Notes under the pieces: model-generated
Seen by the model: only the letters and a program-made list of their open reading frames with translations
What the model was told of the DNA's origin: nothing
Databases searched by the model: none
Assembly: GCA_050486225.1 (NCBI GenBank)
Contig: JBJHCV010000003.1
Coordinates: 62,001-126,000 of the forward strand
DNA: 64,000 nucleotides
Source of the DNA: JBBDIX01 sp050486225
GTDB taxonomy: Bacteria > Actinomycetota > Nitriliruptoria > Nitriliruptorales > Nitriliruptoraceae
Direction: 5' to 3'
Position numbers and translations under genes: made by a program
Shown here: positions 50,958-58,728 of the stretch, piece after piece
How positions within the stretch are numbered: the first letter of the stretch is position 1
How the letters are laid out: every line of letters begins with the position of its first letter

Positions 50958-52145
50958 GTGCGTGATGCCGTGATCGTCGGATCTGCCCGTACCCCGCTCG
51001 GTCGGCTCGGCGGGACCCTTGCCGACGTGTCGGCCGTCGAACTCGGGGGTCGAGCCATCCGAGCCGCCCTCGAGCGCGCGGCCGTGGCGCCCGACCAGGT
51101 CGACATGGTGACGATCGGCCACGTGCTGCAGGCGGGGATGGGCCAGATCACCTCCCGCCAGGCCGCCGTCGCCGGCGGAGTGCCGATGCACGTCCCGGCG
51201 GAGACGATCAACAAGGTGTGCCTCTCGGGCATGACGGCCATCGCCCGCGCGCGTGACCTGGTCGCGACCGGGCAGGCCGACGTGGTCGTCGCCGGAGGCA
51301 TGGAGTCGATGTCCAACGCGCCGTACGTGCTCGATCGTGCGCGGTTCGGCTATCGACTCGGCGACGGTTCGCTGATCGACGTGATGCTCCACGACGGGCT
51401 CACGTGTGCCTTCGACGGCTGTTCGATGGGGGTCGCGTCCGAACGGCACCAGCGGGCCCGCGACGGCCTCGGGGGCAGTCGGGCCCGACAGGACGAGTTC
51501 GCGGCGCGCTCCCACGAACTCGCTGCGCGTGCGGCGTCGTCCGGAGTGTTCGCGCACGAGATCGTCCCGGTCGAGGTGACGAGCCGTCGTCAGACCGTGC
51601 AGGTCGGCGCCGACGAGGGCATCCGGCCCGACACCACCGTTGAGTCGCTCGCGGGACTGCGTCCCGCCTTCGACGACGACGGGACGATCACCGCGGGCAA
51701 CGCCTCGCAGATCTCCGACGGTGCCGCGGCCCTGGTCGTCACGTCGTCCGAGTTCGCCGCCGAACACGGGCTCGACGTCGAGGCGACGGTCGACGGCTGG
51801 GCGACGGTCGCCGGCCCCGACGCCTCGCTGCACCTGCAGCCGGCGCAGGCGATCCGCGCGGTCGCGCGCGTCGTGGACACCGATCCGCGACGGTTCGACC
51901 GCTACGAGATCAACGAGGCGTTCGCGTCCGTGGCGATCGCCTCGGTCGACGAACTGGGCATCGGCGTCGACGCGGTCAACGTCCACGGTGGCGCGATCGC
52001 GCTCGGACATCCACTGGGATGTTCCGGGGCACGCATCGTGGTGACCCTGCTCAACGCGCTGCGCGCGCGCGGCGGTGGATCCGGTGTCGCGGCCCTGTGC
52101 GGTGGTGGCGGCCAGGGTGATGCACTGGCCGTCACCGTGGGGTGA
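50958..52145 (+). CDS. Acetyl-CoA acetyltransferase (thiolase)
   Basis: 395 residues from GTG 50958. Claisen condensation/thiolysis of acyl-CoAs. Acyl-enzyme Cys in NKVCLSGMTAIA (about 88), His in NVHGGAIALGHPLGCSGA and final Cys in ALCGGGGQGDA: the full Cys-His-Cys set. MESMSNAPYVLDRAR is the family covering-loop phrase. It degrades or builds acetoacetyl-CoA; paired in function with the 3-hydroxyacyl-CoA dehydrogenase 2.7 kb upstream, but not in the same transcription unit. Confidence 0.95.
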   Translation: MRDAVIVGSARTPLGRLGGTLADVSAVELGGRAIRAALERAAVAPDQVDMVTIGHVLQAGMGQITSRQAAVAGGVPMHVPAETINKVCLSGMTAIARARDLVATGQADVVVAGGMESMSNAPYVLDRARFGYRLGDGSLIDVMLHDGLTCAFDGCSMGVASERHQRARDGLGGSRARQDEFAARSHELAARAASSGVFAHEIVPVEVTSRRQTVQVGADEGIRPDTTVESLAGLRPAFDDDGTITAGNASQISDGAAALVVTSSEFAAEHGLDVEATVDGWATVAGPDASLHLQPAQAIRAVARVVDTDPRRFDRYEINEAFASVAIASVDELGIGVDAVNVHGGAIALGHPLGCSGARIVVTLLNALRARGGGSGVAALCGGGGQGDALAVTVG

Positions 52146-52151
52146 ACGTCG

Positions 52152-53678
52152 TCACCGGGGGGCCAGCGCGTCGAGCTCGCGCTCGATCGCGGCGAGGGTG
52201 GCGGCCAGCCGTGCGTCGTCCGTCCGCAGGTTGCCGGTCGCGAGGCGGAGCACGACCCGGCCGTCGAGCACCGTGTGGCTCAACAGCGCGTCCCCCGAGG
52301 CGTTGAGGTTCGCCAGCAGTCGGCGATTGAGCGCGTCGACGGGTGACTCCGCCGCATCGCCGTCGGGCCCGACGTCGACCCACTCGGGGACGGCGCGGAA
52401 GCACACCGTGGACAGGTGGACGGGTGCCACGACCTCGAAGGACGGGTGCGCGTCGGCCCAGTCCGCGACGCGCCGCGCCTGGGCGAGGTGCTCCCTCAGC
52501 CGCCGCACGATCCCGTCGGCCCCGAAGTACCGGAGCACGAACCACAGCTTGAGGCTGCGGAACCGTCGTCCGAGCTGCACGCCCCAGTCCATGTAGTCGG
52601 TCACGCCCTCGTCGTCGGTCGTCAGGTACTCGGGCACCAGTGAGAACGCTGAGGTCAGTGCGGAGGGATCCCGGACGAACAGCACGCTCGCGTCGATGGG
52701 CGTGAACAACCACTTGTGCGGGTTGGTGACGAACGAGTCGGCTCGGTCCACCCCGTCGAGCACCCAGCGTCGTTCCGGGCAGATGGCGGCGATCCCGCCG
52801 TATGCCCCGTCGACGTGCAGCCAGATGTCGTGTCCGAGTTCCGCGGCCAGTTCGTCGCGAACGTCGGCGATCCGGTCGACCGGGTCCACCGACGTCGTCG
52901 AGGTCGTCCCGACGGTGGGGACGATCGCCATCGGTCGGTACCCGAATCGCAGGTCCTCTCGGATGGCGTCTGCGAGCGCGTCCGGAAGCATGCGGTACTC
53001 GTCGTCCGTGGGGATCGGACGCACCCCGTCACGGCCGAGCCCGAGGGTGATCGCGGCCTTCTCCACCGACGAGTGGGCCTGTTCGGACGTGTAGACCCGC
53101 AGCAGGGGCACGTCGGCGCGACCTGCGAGGCCCCGCTGGCGGATGTCCAGGTCGGGCACGTTCCTCGCCGCAGCGAGGGCGAGCAGGGTCGACATGGACG
53201 CGGTGTCCGTGATGACCCCGCGGAACACGTCGGGAAGTCCGAGCAGGCGGCGGAGCCAGTCGACGACGACCTCCTCGAGTTCGGTCGCCGCCGGCGACGT
53301 ACGCCACAGCATCCCGTTCACGTTGAGTGCGGCCGCGACGGACTCGGCGAGCACACCTGGGCCCGATCCGGTGATCGCGAAGTAGCCGTGGAAGGCGGGG
53401 TGGTTCCAGTGGGTGATGCCGGGGAGGATCACCCGGTCGAGGTCGGCGAGCACGTCCTCGAACGGTTCGGGCGAGTCCGGAGCCGCCGAGGGCAGTGCAT
53501 CGCGCACCTGTCCGGGCCGCACTCGGGACTGCACGGGGAGTTCGCCCACTCCCTCGAGGTAGTCGGCGATCCAGTCCACGACCTGGTGACCGTGCGCACG
53601 GAACGCGTCGGGATCCATGTCGCCGACCCCGAGCTGGCCGGGATCGAGCCGTGGGTCGGCAGGTCCGCCGTCGCTCAC
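52152..53678 (-). CDS. PLP-dependent aromatic-L-amino-acid decarboxylase family (group II)
   Basis: 508 residues from GTG 53678, which overlaps the stop of the upstream gene (GTGA). Group II decarboxylase: HxxxHPxFxG-type entry ITHWNHPAFHGYFA, PLP-stacking His202 (EQAHSSVEKA), Asp290 in LHVDGAYGG, PLP Lys322 in VTNPHKWLFTPID. Closest in pattern to tryptophan/tyrosine/DOPA decarboxylases, giving aromatic amines. Other group II substrates (for example glutamate) seem less likely from the motifs. No amine transporter or acid-stress gene is adjacent. Its partner gene is a sigma-like membrane protein. Confidence 0.93.
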   Translation of the reverse strand: MSDGGPADPRLDPGQLGVGDMDPDAFRAHGHQVVDWIADYLEGVGELPVQSRVRPGQVRDALPSAAPDSPEPFEDVLADLDRVILPGITHWNHPAFHGYFAITGSGPGVLAESVAAALNVNGMLWRTSPAATELEEVVVDWLRRLLGLPDVFRGVITDTASMSTLLALAAARNVPDLDIRQRGLAGRADVPLLRVYTSEQAHSSVEKAAITLGLGRDGVRPIPTDDEYRMLPDALADAIREDLRFGYRPMAIVPTVGTTSTTSVDPVDRIADVRDELAAELGHDIWLHVDGAYGGIAAICPERRWVLDGVDRADSFVTNPHKWLFTPIDASVLFVRDPSALTSAFSLVPEYLTTDDEGVTDYMDWGVQLGRRFRSLKLWFVLRYFGADGIVRRLREHLAQARRVADWADAHPSFEVVAPVHLSTVCFRAVPEWVDVGPDGDAAESPVDALNRRLLANLNASGDALLSHTVLDGRVVLRLATGNLRTDDARLAATLAAIERELDALAPR

Positions 53679-54436
53679 GCGGAGTCCTCGGCTGCACCGT
53701 CGGGCGCCGAGCCGTCCTCGTCGGAGACGTCGGGATCGGCGTCATCGTCGGTGTCCGGCCCGGAGTCGTCGTCGGCGCCCGGGTCCTGGTCGTCCGCTGC
53801 CGGATCGGCGTCGGGCGCCGACGGCTGCTCCGGTGCCCGCGGTTCCTCCACCTCGTCGGGAGGAACCGGGAACTCGAACGTGGGCAGAGGAATCTCCTCG
53901 ACGGGATCGGGTTCGTCGACAGGGGCCTCGGGGCCCTCGATGAGCGGAAACGCGCGCAACTCCATCAGGTCCGGCTCCGGAGCCTCCGGACCGAGCAGCC
54001 ACCAGGGGATCCCCGCGCTCAACGCGATCGTCACGGCGGCGGTGGTCACCCACGGCAGCCAGGTGGGGGTGCGCGGTGCCGCTCGACCCGACGGCCATCG
54101 CCGCGCGAGTTCGCGCCACACCGCGTCGAGTCGTTCAGGCTCGACCGCGGTGACCACGCGGGGCGCGTCCCGGGGTTCCTCGGGCCGTGGACGGACCGTT
54201 GCGCGGGCGATCGACTCGACCCACGCGCCGACGTCCTCAGGGGCGTCGGCCAGACGCGTCATGGTCGTCGTGAACACCTCGACGAGGCGGGCGTCTGGAT
54301 CGGTGTCGTGCTCGACGACGGCGTCCACTCGGGCGGCGTGTCGGTGCACGAGCGCCGCGAAGGCGCCGACGTCGCCGTCGACCGCGTTCGCGACGAGCTG
54401 CGCGTCCGTGCGTTCGCGACGATCCAACTCGGCCAC
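53675..54436 (-). CDS. Membrane protein with sigma-factor-region-2-like N-terminus and acidic tail
   Basis: 253 residues from GTG 54436. N-terminal residues about 10-85 (DAQLVANAVDGDVGAFAALVHRHAARVDAVV, then DARLVEVFTTTMTRLADAPEDVGAWVESIARATVR; pieces quoted here as GDVGAFAALVHRHAARV and DVGAWVESIARAT) look like an ECF sigma factor region 2. There is no region 4 (no DNA-binding C-terminal domain). Instead comes a TM helix at about 127-148 (LPWVTTAAVTIALSAGIPWW), then a Pro/Glu/Asp-rich low-complexity tail of about 90 residues. It resembles a sigma factor turned into a membrane protein, or an anti-sigma-like scaffold; function unknown. Coupled to the decarboxylase by GTGA overlap. Confidence 0.65.
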   Translation of the reverse strand: MAELDRRERTDAQLVANAVDGDVGAFAALVHRHAARVDAVVEHDTDPDARLVEVFTTTMTRLADAPEDVGAWVESIARATVRPRPEEPRDAPRVVTAVEPERLDAVWRELARRWPSGRAAPRTPTWLPWVTTAAVTIALSAGIPWWLLGPEAPEPDLMELRAFPLIEGPEAPVDEPDPVEEIPLPTFEFPVPPDEVEEPRAPEQPSAPDADPAADDQDPGADDDSGPDTDDDADPDVSDEDGSAPDGAAEDSA

Positions 54437-54452
54437 CTCGGAGAGTCGGGGC

Positions 54453-54458
54453 AGCCTA
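54453..54458 (-). promoter_or_regulatory. -10 box (TAGGCT on minus) for the sigma-like/decarboxylase pair
   Basis: Minus-strand TAGGCT 16 bases before the GTG at 54436; nearly back to back with the plus-strand box at 54477-54482. Confidence 0.4.
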
Positions 54459-54476
54459 TCGGCGCGGCGTGAGCGC

Positions 54477-54482
54477 TAGCCT
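54477..54482 (+). promoter_or_regulatory. -10 box (TAGCCT) for a leaderless gene start
   Basis: The last T is exactly 7 bases before the A of ATG 54489, the standard -10 to +1 distance, so the mRNA should begin at the start codon. A short GAGGG lies just before ATG but would not be transcribed. Confidence 0.5.
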
Positions 54483-54488
54483 CGAGGG

Positions 54489-55292
54489 ATGCCTGTGCTC
54501 GTCACCGCCGCTCATCGTCCGCTCGCGCGGCAGATCGTGCTGCGACTCCTCGAGGACGGGGGCGAGGTCCGCGCACACGGTGACGGCGACCTGACCGGAC
54601 TGCGCGCCGCAGGGGCGTTCGTGGCCCAGGGGACGGCGGACGACGAAGGACACCTCGAGGCGTCCATGGCAGACGTCCACACCGTCATCCACGTCGGCGC
54701 CGGTGTCCTCGCCCGAGATGTCTCGGCCGACGTCCACCACGTCGAGGTGCTCGCGAGGGCCGCGCGAGGTGCGGGGGTCGCACGGGTCATCCTGCTGTCG
54801 GTGCCCGACCCTCGAGCGGACCGTCCCGGGATCGTGACCCTGCACGGCGTCAAGCACACCACGGAGGCGATCGTGGCGGCCACGGCGATCCCGTCGATCG
54901 TGGTGCGGACGTCGCTCGTCGACACGCCGGGGCTGCGCGACGCCGTGGTCACCAGCGGCCTGCGGTCCGTCGTCGAGGTCGCGCCCGTCACCGCGTCGGA
55001 CCTGGTCGAACTCGTCGTCGCGTTCGACGCCGCCCGGTCGCGTCTGCGCGACGGACACCTCGTCGCGTCGGCCGACGGTCCGGTGACCCTCCCGTTCGAC
55101 GACTGGGTGGCGGGTGCCCGGGTCGAGCAGGGACTCGTGGGCAGGCGCCTGCCGTCCGAGGGCTCCCTGGAGACCCTTCGGAACGCTCTCGCGGCGCCGT
55201 GGACGACCCACGACGACCACGTGCTCGATGGCTGGTCGTTCGCCGGGATCACCCCGACGTCGCCGACGCGACTCGCGACGGAGCCGTCGTGA
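54489..55292 (+). CDS. NAD(P)-binding Rossmann-fold protein (NmrA/atypical SDR-like), degenerate nucleotide motif
   Basis: 267 residues. Overall it looks like an NmrA-type atypical SDR: N-terminal beta strand MPVLVTA, AGVARVILLSVPD after a helix, IVVRTSLVDTPGLRD. The usual TGATGxxG glycine loop is replaced by TAAHRPLARQ with no Gly, so nucleotide binding may be lost or altered. C-terminal substrate part is short. The next gene overlaps (GTGA) and encodes a HAD phosphatase. Role unknown. Confidence 0.75.
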   Translation: MPVLVTAAHRPLARQIVLRLLEDGGEVRAHGDGDLTGLRAAGAFVAQGTADDEGHLEASMADVHTVIHVGAGVLARDVSADVHHVEVLARAARGAGVARVILLSVPDPRADRPGIVTLHGVKHTTEAIVAATAIPSIVVRTSLVDTPGLRDAVVTSGLRSVVEVAPVTASDLVELVVAFDAARSRLRDGHLVASADGPVTLPFDDWVAGARVEQGLVGRRLPSEGSLETLRNALAAPWTTHDDHVLDGWSFAGITPTSPTRLATEPS

Positions 55293-55957
55293 CCGCGCTG
55301 TTCGACCTGGACGGATGTCTGGTCGACTCGGTGGACGCGATCACCGGCAGCCTGAACCACATGCTGGAGGTGCTCGGTCTGCCCCCGCGCCCGGTCGCTC
55401 GGCTCCGCGGCCTCATCGGCCCGCCGCTGCACGAGGGTGTGGCACGGCTCCTGGAGGAGGCCGGGGCCGATCCGGGCCTGGTCGACCGGGCGATCACCAC
55501 CTATCGGGACCGCTATGCGGTGGTCTCGCTCACCGACACGACGGTCGTCGACGGCATGTCGGCGGCTCTGGAACGCGTCGCGTCGGCACACCCGATGCAC
55601 GTCGTCACGTCGAAGCCGCAGGTGTTCGCCGAACCGATCCTCGAGCGACTGGGGCTGCGGCCGTGGTTCGGCGCGGTGCACGGCCCGTCGACCGATGCGG
55701 CCAACGAACCCAAGACGGTGACGCTCGAGCGGGCACTGCACCGGCAGGGACTCGACCCCCGACGGTGCGTGATGATCGGCGATCGCCACCACGACGTGGA
55801 TGCCGGCCGCGCCCACGGCGTCGCGACCGTCGGGGTGACGTGGGGGACCGGTACACGCGACGAACTGGCCGCTGCCGACGTGGTCGTCGACAGGCCCGGC
55901 CAGCTCGCCGAGGTGGTGGAGGACCTGCTCAGTCCATCTCGGTCGGCGGGTCGATGA
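55289..55957 (+). CDS. HAD-superfamily phosphatase (Gph/PGMB-like)
   Basis: 222 residues from GTG 55289. HAD motifs: I FDLDGCLVDSVD (nucleophile Asp and acid Asp), II VVTSKPQ (Thr/Ser), III Lys in NEPKTVTLE, IV IGDRHHDVDAG. Subclass I cap of about 60 residues (helical). Similar to phosphoglycolate phosphatases and to haloacid-type sugar phosphatases; substrate unknown. Its 3' end overlaps the convergent KARI gene by 29 bases. Confidence 0.93.
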   Translation: MTALFDLDGCLVDSVDAITGSLNHMLEVLGLPPRPVARLRGLIGPPLHEGVARLLEEAGADPGLVDRAITTYRDRYAVVSLTDTTVVDGMSAALERVASAHPMHVVTSKPQVFAEPILERLGLRPWFGAVHGPSTDAANEPKTVTLERALHRQGLDPRRCVMIGDRHHDVDAGRAHGVATVGVTWGTGTRDELAAADVVVDRPGQLAEVVEDLLSPSRSAGR

Positions 55958-56936
55958 ACGGCATCATGTCGCGCAGTTCACGCCCGACCCGCTCGATCGG
56001 GTGATCGCGACCGGCGGCCCGCATCGCCCGGAACTGCTCACCGCCGCTCTCGATCTCGGCCATGAACCGGCGGGCGAAGGAGCCGTCGCGGATCTCGGCG
56101 AGGATCTCCCGCATCGCCTCACGTGAGGTGGCGTTCACGACCCGCGGGCCGGAGACGTAGTCGCCGTACTCGGCGGTGTCGGAGACGGACCAGCGCATCC
56201 AGGAGATGCCGCCCTCGTACATCATGTCGACGATGAGCTTCAGTTCGTGGAGGCACTCGAAGTAGGCGGCCTCGGGCTGGTAGCCGGCGTCGGTCAGGGT
56301 CTCGAACCCGGCCTTGACCAGTTCGCTCACCCCGCCACACAGCACGGCCTGCTCGCCGAACAGGTCCGTCTCGGTCTCCTCGGCGAAGGTCGTCTCGAGC
56401 AGCCCGGCACGCGTCAGTCCGATGGCGGCCGCGTAGGAGATCCCGAGCGACTTCGTCGAGCCGGTCGCGTCCTGGTGGATCGCGATCAGGCCCGGCACGC
56501 CCTGGCCCTGCTCGTACATCCGCCGCACGATGTGCCCGGGAGACTTCGGGGCGGCGAGGAACACGTCGACACCCTCGGGCGCCTCCACGAAGCCGAAGTG
56601 GATGTTGAAGCCGTGCCCGAACACCAGCGCGTCGCCGGGGCGCACGACGTCGGACAGACCGCCGTTCCACATGCCCTTCTGGTGCGTGTCAGGCGCGAGC
56701 ACCACGATGACGTCGGCCTCGTCGGCCGCGTCGTTGGTGTCCAGTACCCGCAGGCCCTCCTCCTCTGCGCGAGCGCGCGACGAGGAGCCGGGCCGCAGCC
56801 CGACGCGCACGTCGACACCGGAGTCCCGCAGGTTCAGCGCGTGTGCGTGGCCCTGGCTCCCGTAGCCGAGGATCGCGACCTTGCGTCCCTGGATGATGGA
56901 CAGGTCTGCGTCGCGGTCGTAGTGGACGATGGCCAT
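55929..56936 (-). CDS. ilvC: Ketol-acid reductoisomerase (NADP+), class I
   Basis: 335 residues from ATG 56936, with GAGGAG 8 bases upstream; the frame is open well beyond but the coding match starts here (MAIVHYDRDADLS). Makes 2,3-dihydroxy-3-methylbutanoate and -pentanoate for Val, Ile and Leu, using NADPH and Mg2+. Rossmann GYGSQG, then VDVRVGLRPGS (loop preferring NADPH), and the knotted C-terminal domain with ETDLFGEQAVLCGGVSEL (metal Asp/Glu). Class I by length. ilvB/ilvN are not next to it, so the branched-chain set is scattered. Confidence 0.97.
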   Translation of the reverse strand: MAIVHYDRDADLSIIQGRKVAILGYGSQGHAHALNLRDSGVDVRVGLRPGSSSRARAEEEGLRVLDTNDAADEADVIVVLAPDTHQKGMWNGGLSDVVRPGDALVFGHGFNIHFGFVEAPEGVDVFLAAPKSPGHIVRRMYEQGQGVPGLIAIHQDATGSTKSLGISYAAAIGLTRAGLLETTFAEETETDLFGEQAVLCGGVSELVKAGFETLTDAGYQPEAAYFECLHELKLIVDMMYEGGISWMRWSVSDTAEYGDYVSGPRVVNATSREAMREILAEIRDGSFARRFMAEIESGGEQFRAMRAAGRDHPIERVGRELRDMMPFIDPPTEMD

Positions 56937-57114
56937 GGCAGCTCCTCGTTCTGGTCCTCCGCACGGGCGGTGTGCGGGGTTGCGGCACGGCGCGGGTGAA
57001 CTCGTCGCCCCGTGCGCGGTTCGGTGTGGTTCGGGGTCGCCGTCAGGTGGCCCCGAGGGGATGGCGCGGCCAGATCCGGACATGGCTCGGATCCGGCCCA
57101 CCACGTCGACGGGC

Positions 57115-57120
57115 AGCCTA
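57115..57120 (-). promoter_or_regulatory. Candidate -10 box (TAGGCT on minus) for ilvC
   Basis: Minus-strand TAGGCT giving a leader of about 170 bases before ilvC. The leader contains a 9-bp stem (with one G-U) around GGCCGGATC / GATCTGGCC. No leader peptide rich in Ile/Val/Leu was seen. Confidence 0.35.
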
Positions 57121-57208
57121 GTGTGGGCAGCGCCGGCTGGTGCATCGGAGGTGTCGGCAGGACGGGTTCCGGGGCAGACCGACGGCAGTCGCCCGTGCGC
57201 TCGGGGTC

Positions 57209-57230
57209 GGACTGCACTCGATTGCAGTCC
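57209..57230. promoter_or_regulatory. Inverted repeat operator overlapping the pnt -35 box
   Basis: GGACTGCA-CTCGAT-TGCAGTCC: perfect 8-base arms with a 6-base spacer. The right arm covers the TTGCAG -35 element of the pnt promoter, a place where a dimeric regulator would block RNA polymerase. The regulator is unknown. Confidence 0.5.
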
Positions 57231-57252
57231 GACGGGTGGGCACCGGTAGTGT
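57222..57252 (+). promoter_or_regulatory. Promoter TTGCAG-19-TAGTGT for pntAA-AB-B
   Basis: -35 TTGCAG (57222-57227), -10 TAGTGT (57247-57252), spacer 19. pntAA starts 58 bases after the -10. Confidence 0.45.
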
Positions 57253-57310
57253 GCGCCCCGGCCACGGGTCGACCCGATCCCGTGCCGTCGCAGACAGGCA
57301 GGAGGCGTGT

Positions 57311-58447
57311 GTGGCACGCGTGTTCGCCGCAAGGGAGTCGGACCCGACGGAACGCCGGGTGTCGATGACCCCGGAGACGGCGTCGAAGCTGTCGGCCGCG
57401 GGTCTGGACGTCGTCGTGCAACGTGACGCGGGATCGCGGGCAGGGTTCGACGACCAGCAGTACGTGGAGGCCGGCGCGACCGTCGCCGACGCCGCGGACG
57501 TGTCGAACGCGGACATCGTGGTGCGCCTGACGCCCCCGACCGTGGACGAGGTGGAGGCACTCCGCGAGGGCACGTTGCTGCTGTCGTTCGTGGCGCCCCA
57601 CCGAAACGGAGACGTCGTTCGTGCGCTCGCCACGCGACGGATCTCCACCCTGAGCATGGAACTCGTTCCCCGCATCAGTCGTGCCCAGTCGATCGACGCG
57701 CTGTCGAGCCAGGCGAACCTCGCCGGCTACCGCGCCGTCATCGTCGCCGCGCACGAACTCGACAAGTACTTCCCGCTGTTCATGACCGCCGCCGGCACGA
57801 TCCGGCCGGCGACCATCGTCGTGCTCGGAGCGGGTGTCGCGGGGCTCCAGGCGGTCGCCACCGCCAGGAGACTGGGGGCGATCGTCAAGGTCTCCGACAT
57901 CCGTGAGGCCGCGAAGGCCGAGGTCGCGTCGCTCGGTGCGCAGTTCATCGACGTGCCCGAGGCCGAGGACCTCACCGGTGAGGGCGGCTACGCGAAGGAG
58001 GTGGGTGAGGACTTCCTCGCGCGCCAGCGCGCCGCCCTGACCGAGGCGATCAGCACCGCGAACGCCGTCATCACCACGGCCCAGATCCCGCTGCGTCCCG
58101 CTCCGGAACTCGTCACGCGCGAGATGGTCGAGGCCATGCCGAAGGGGTCGGTCGTCATCGACCTCGCGGCCGCGGACGGTGGCAACTGCGTCCTCACCGA
58201 CGTCTCCCGCACGGTCGAGCACGCCGGAGTGCGGATCATCCCGGGCCACGACTTCGCGTCGCAGATGCCCAGCGAGGCCAGCGCGATGTACGCGCGCAAC
58301 ATCGTGTCGTTCCTCGAACTGGTCGTCACCGACGGCGCGCTCACGCTCGACCTCGACGACGAGGTGGTCGCCGGAGCGCTGCTCACCCACGACGGTGCCG
58401 TCACGAACGAACGTGTGCAGTCGATGCTCGATGGAGGTGCATCGTGA
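57311..58447 (+). CDS. pntAA: NAD(P) transhydrogenase alpha subunit part 1 (NAD-binding)
   Basis: 378 residues from GTG 57311 with AGGAGG 5 bases upstream. Domain I of proton-translocating transhydrogenase, related to alanine dehydrogenase. It starts with FAARESDPTERRVSMTPE, and the NAD motif is VLGAGVAGLQAVATARRLGA. The mobile-loop region DLAAADGGNCVLT follows. It moves hydride between NADH and NADP+, coupled to proton flow. Split alpha subunit type (as in Rhodospirillum). Confidence 0.95.
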   Translation: MARVFAARESDPTERRVSMTPETASKLSAAGLDVVVQRDAGSRAGFDDQQYVEAGATVADAADVSNADIVVRLTPPTVDEVEALREGTLLLSFVAPHRNGDVVRALATRRISTLSMELVPRISRAQSIDALSSQANLAGYRAVIVAAHELDKYFPLFMTAAGTIRPATIVVLGAGVAGLQAVATARRLGAIVKVSDIREAAKAEVASLGAQFIDVPEAEDLTGEGGYAKEVGEDFLARQRAALTEAISTANAVITTAQIPLRPAPELVTREMVEAMPKGSVVIDLAAADGGNCVLTDVSRTVEHAGVRIIPGHDFASQMPSEASAMYARNIVSFLELVVTDGALTLDLDDEVVAGALLTHDGAVTNERVQSMLDGGAS

Positions 58448-58728
58448 TGGGTCCGGTCCTGGTGAGCGTGTACGTCTTCGTGCTCGCCGCCTTCCTCGGC
58501 TTCGAACTGATCAACAAGGTGCCGCCGATGCTGCACACACCGTTGATGTCCGGTGCCAACGCGATGTCGGGCATCACCATCATCGGGGCACTGACCCTCG
58601 TGACGGTCGCTGCGGTCTCCACGAGTGTGGTCCTCGGACTGCTCGCGCTCGTGCTCGCGACGGTCAACGTCGTCGGTGGGTTCCTCGTGACCGACCGCAT
58701 GCTCGCCAACTTCGGGGGACGTCGATGA
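58444..58728 (+). CDS. pntAB: NAD(P) transhydrogenase alpha subunit part 2 (membrane)
   Basis: 94 residues from GTG 58444 (overlaps the pntAA stop; ATG 58447 is an alternative). Three TM helices, with FLGFELINKVPPMLHTPLMSGANAMSGITIIGA (core phrase LHTPLMSGANAMSGI) being the family signature. Carries part of the proton channel. Overlaps pntB by ATGA. Confidence 0.95.
   Translation: MMGPVLVSVYVFVLAAFLGFELINKVPPMLHTPLMSGANAMSGITIIGALTLVTVAAVSTSVVLGLLALVLATVNVVGGFLVTDRMLANFGGRR

Larger units (their letters stand above)
56937..57310. other. Divergent intergenic region between ilvC and pntAA
   Basis: 374 bases. Holds the ilvC leader, a minus -10 box (57115-57120), a perfect inverted repeat (57209-57230), a plus-strand promoter (57222-57252) and the pntAA ribosome site AGGAGG (57300-57305). 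Confidence 0.5.

Noticed and set aside
57038..57120. ilvC leader peptide attenuator
   Set aside because: An AUG at about 57082 on the minus strand opens a frame that runs in frame into ilvC and has few Ile, Val or Leu codons, so it is not an attenuation peptide.
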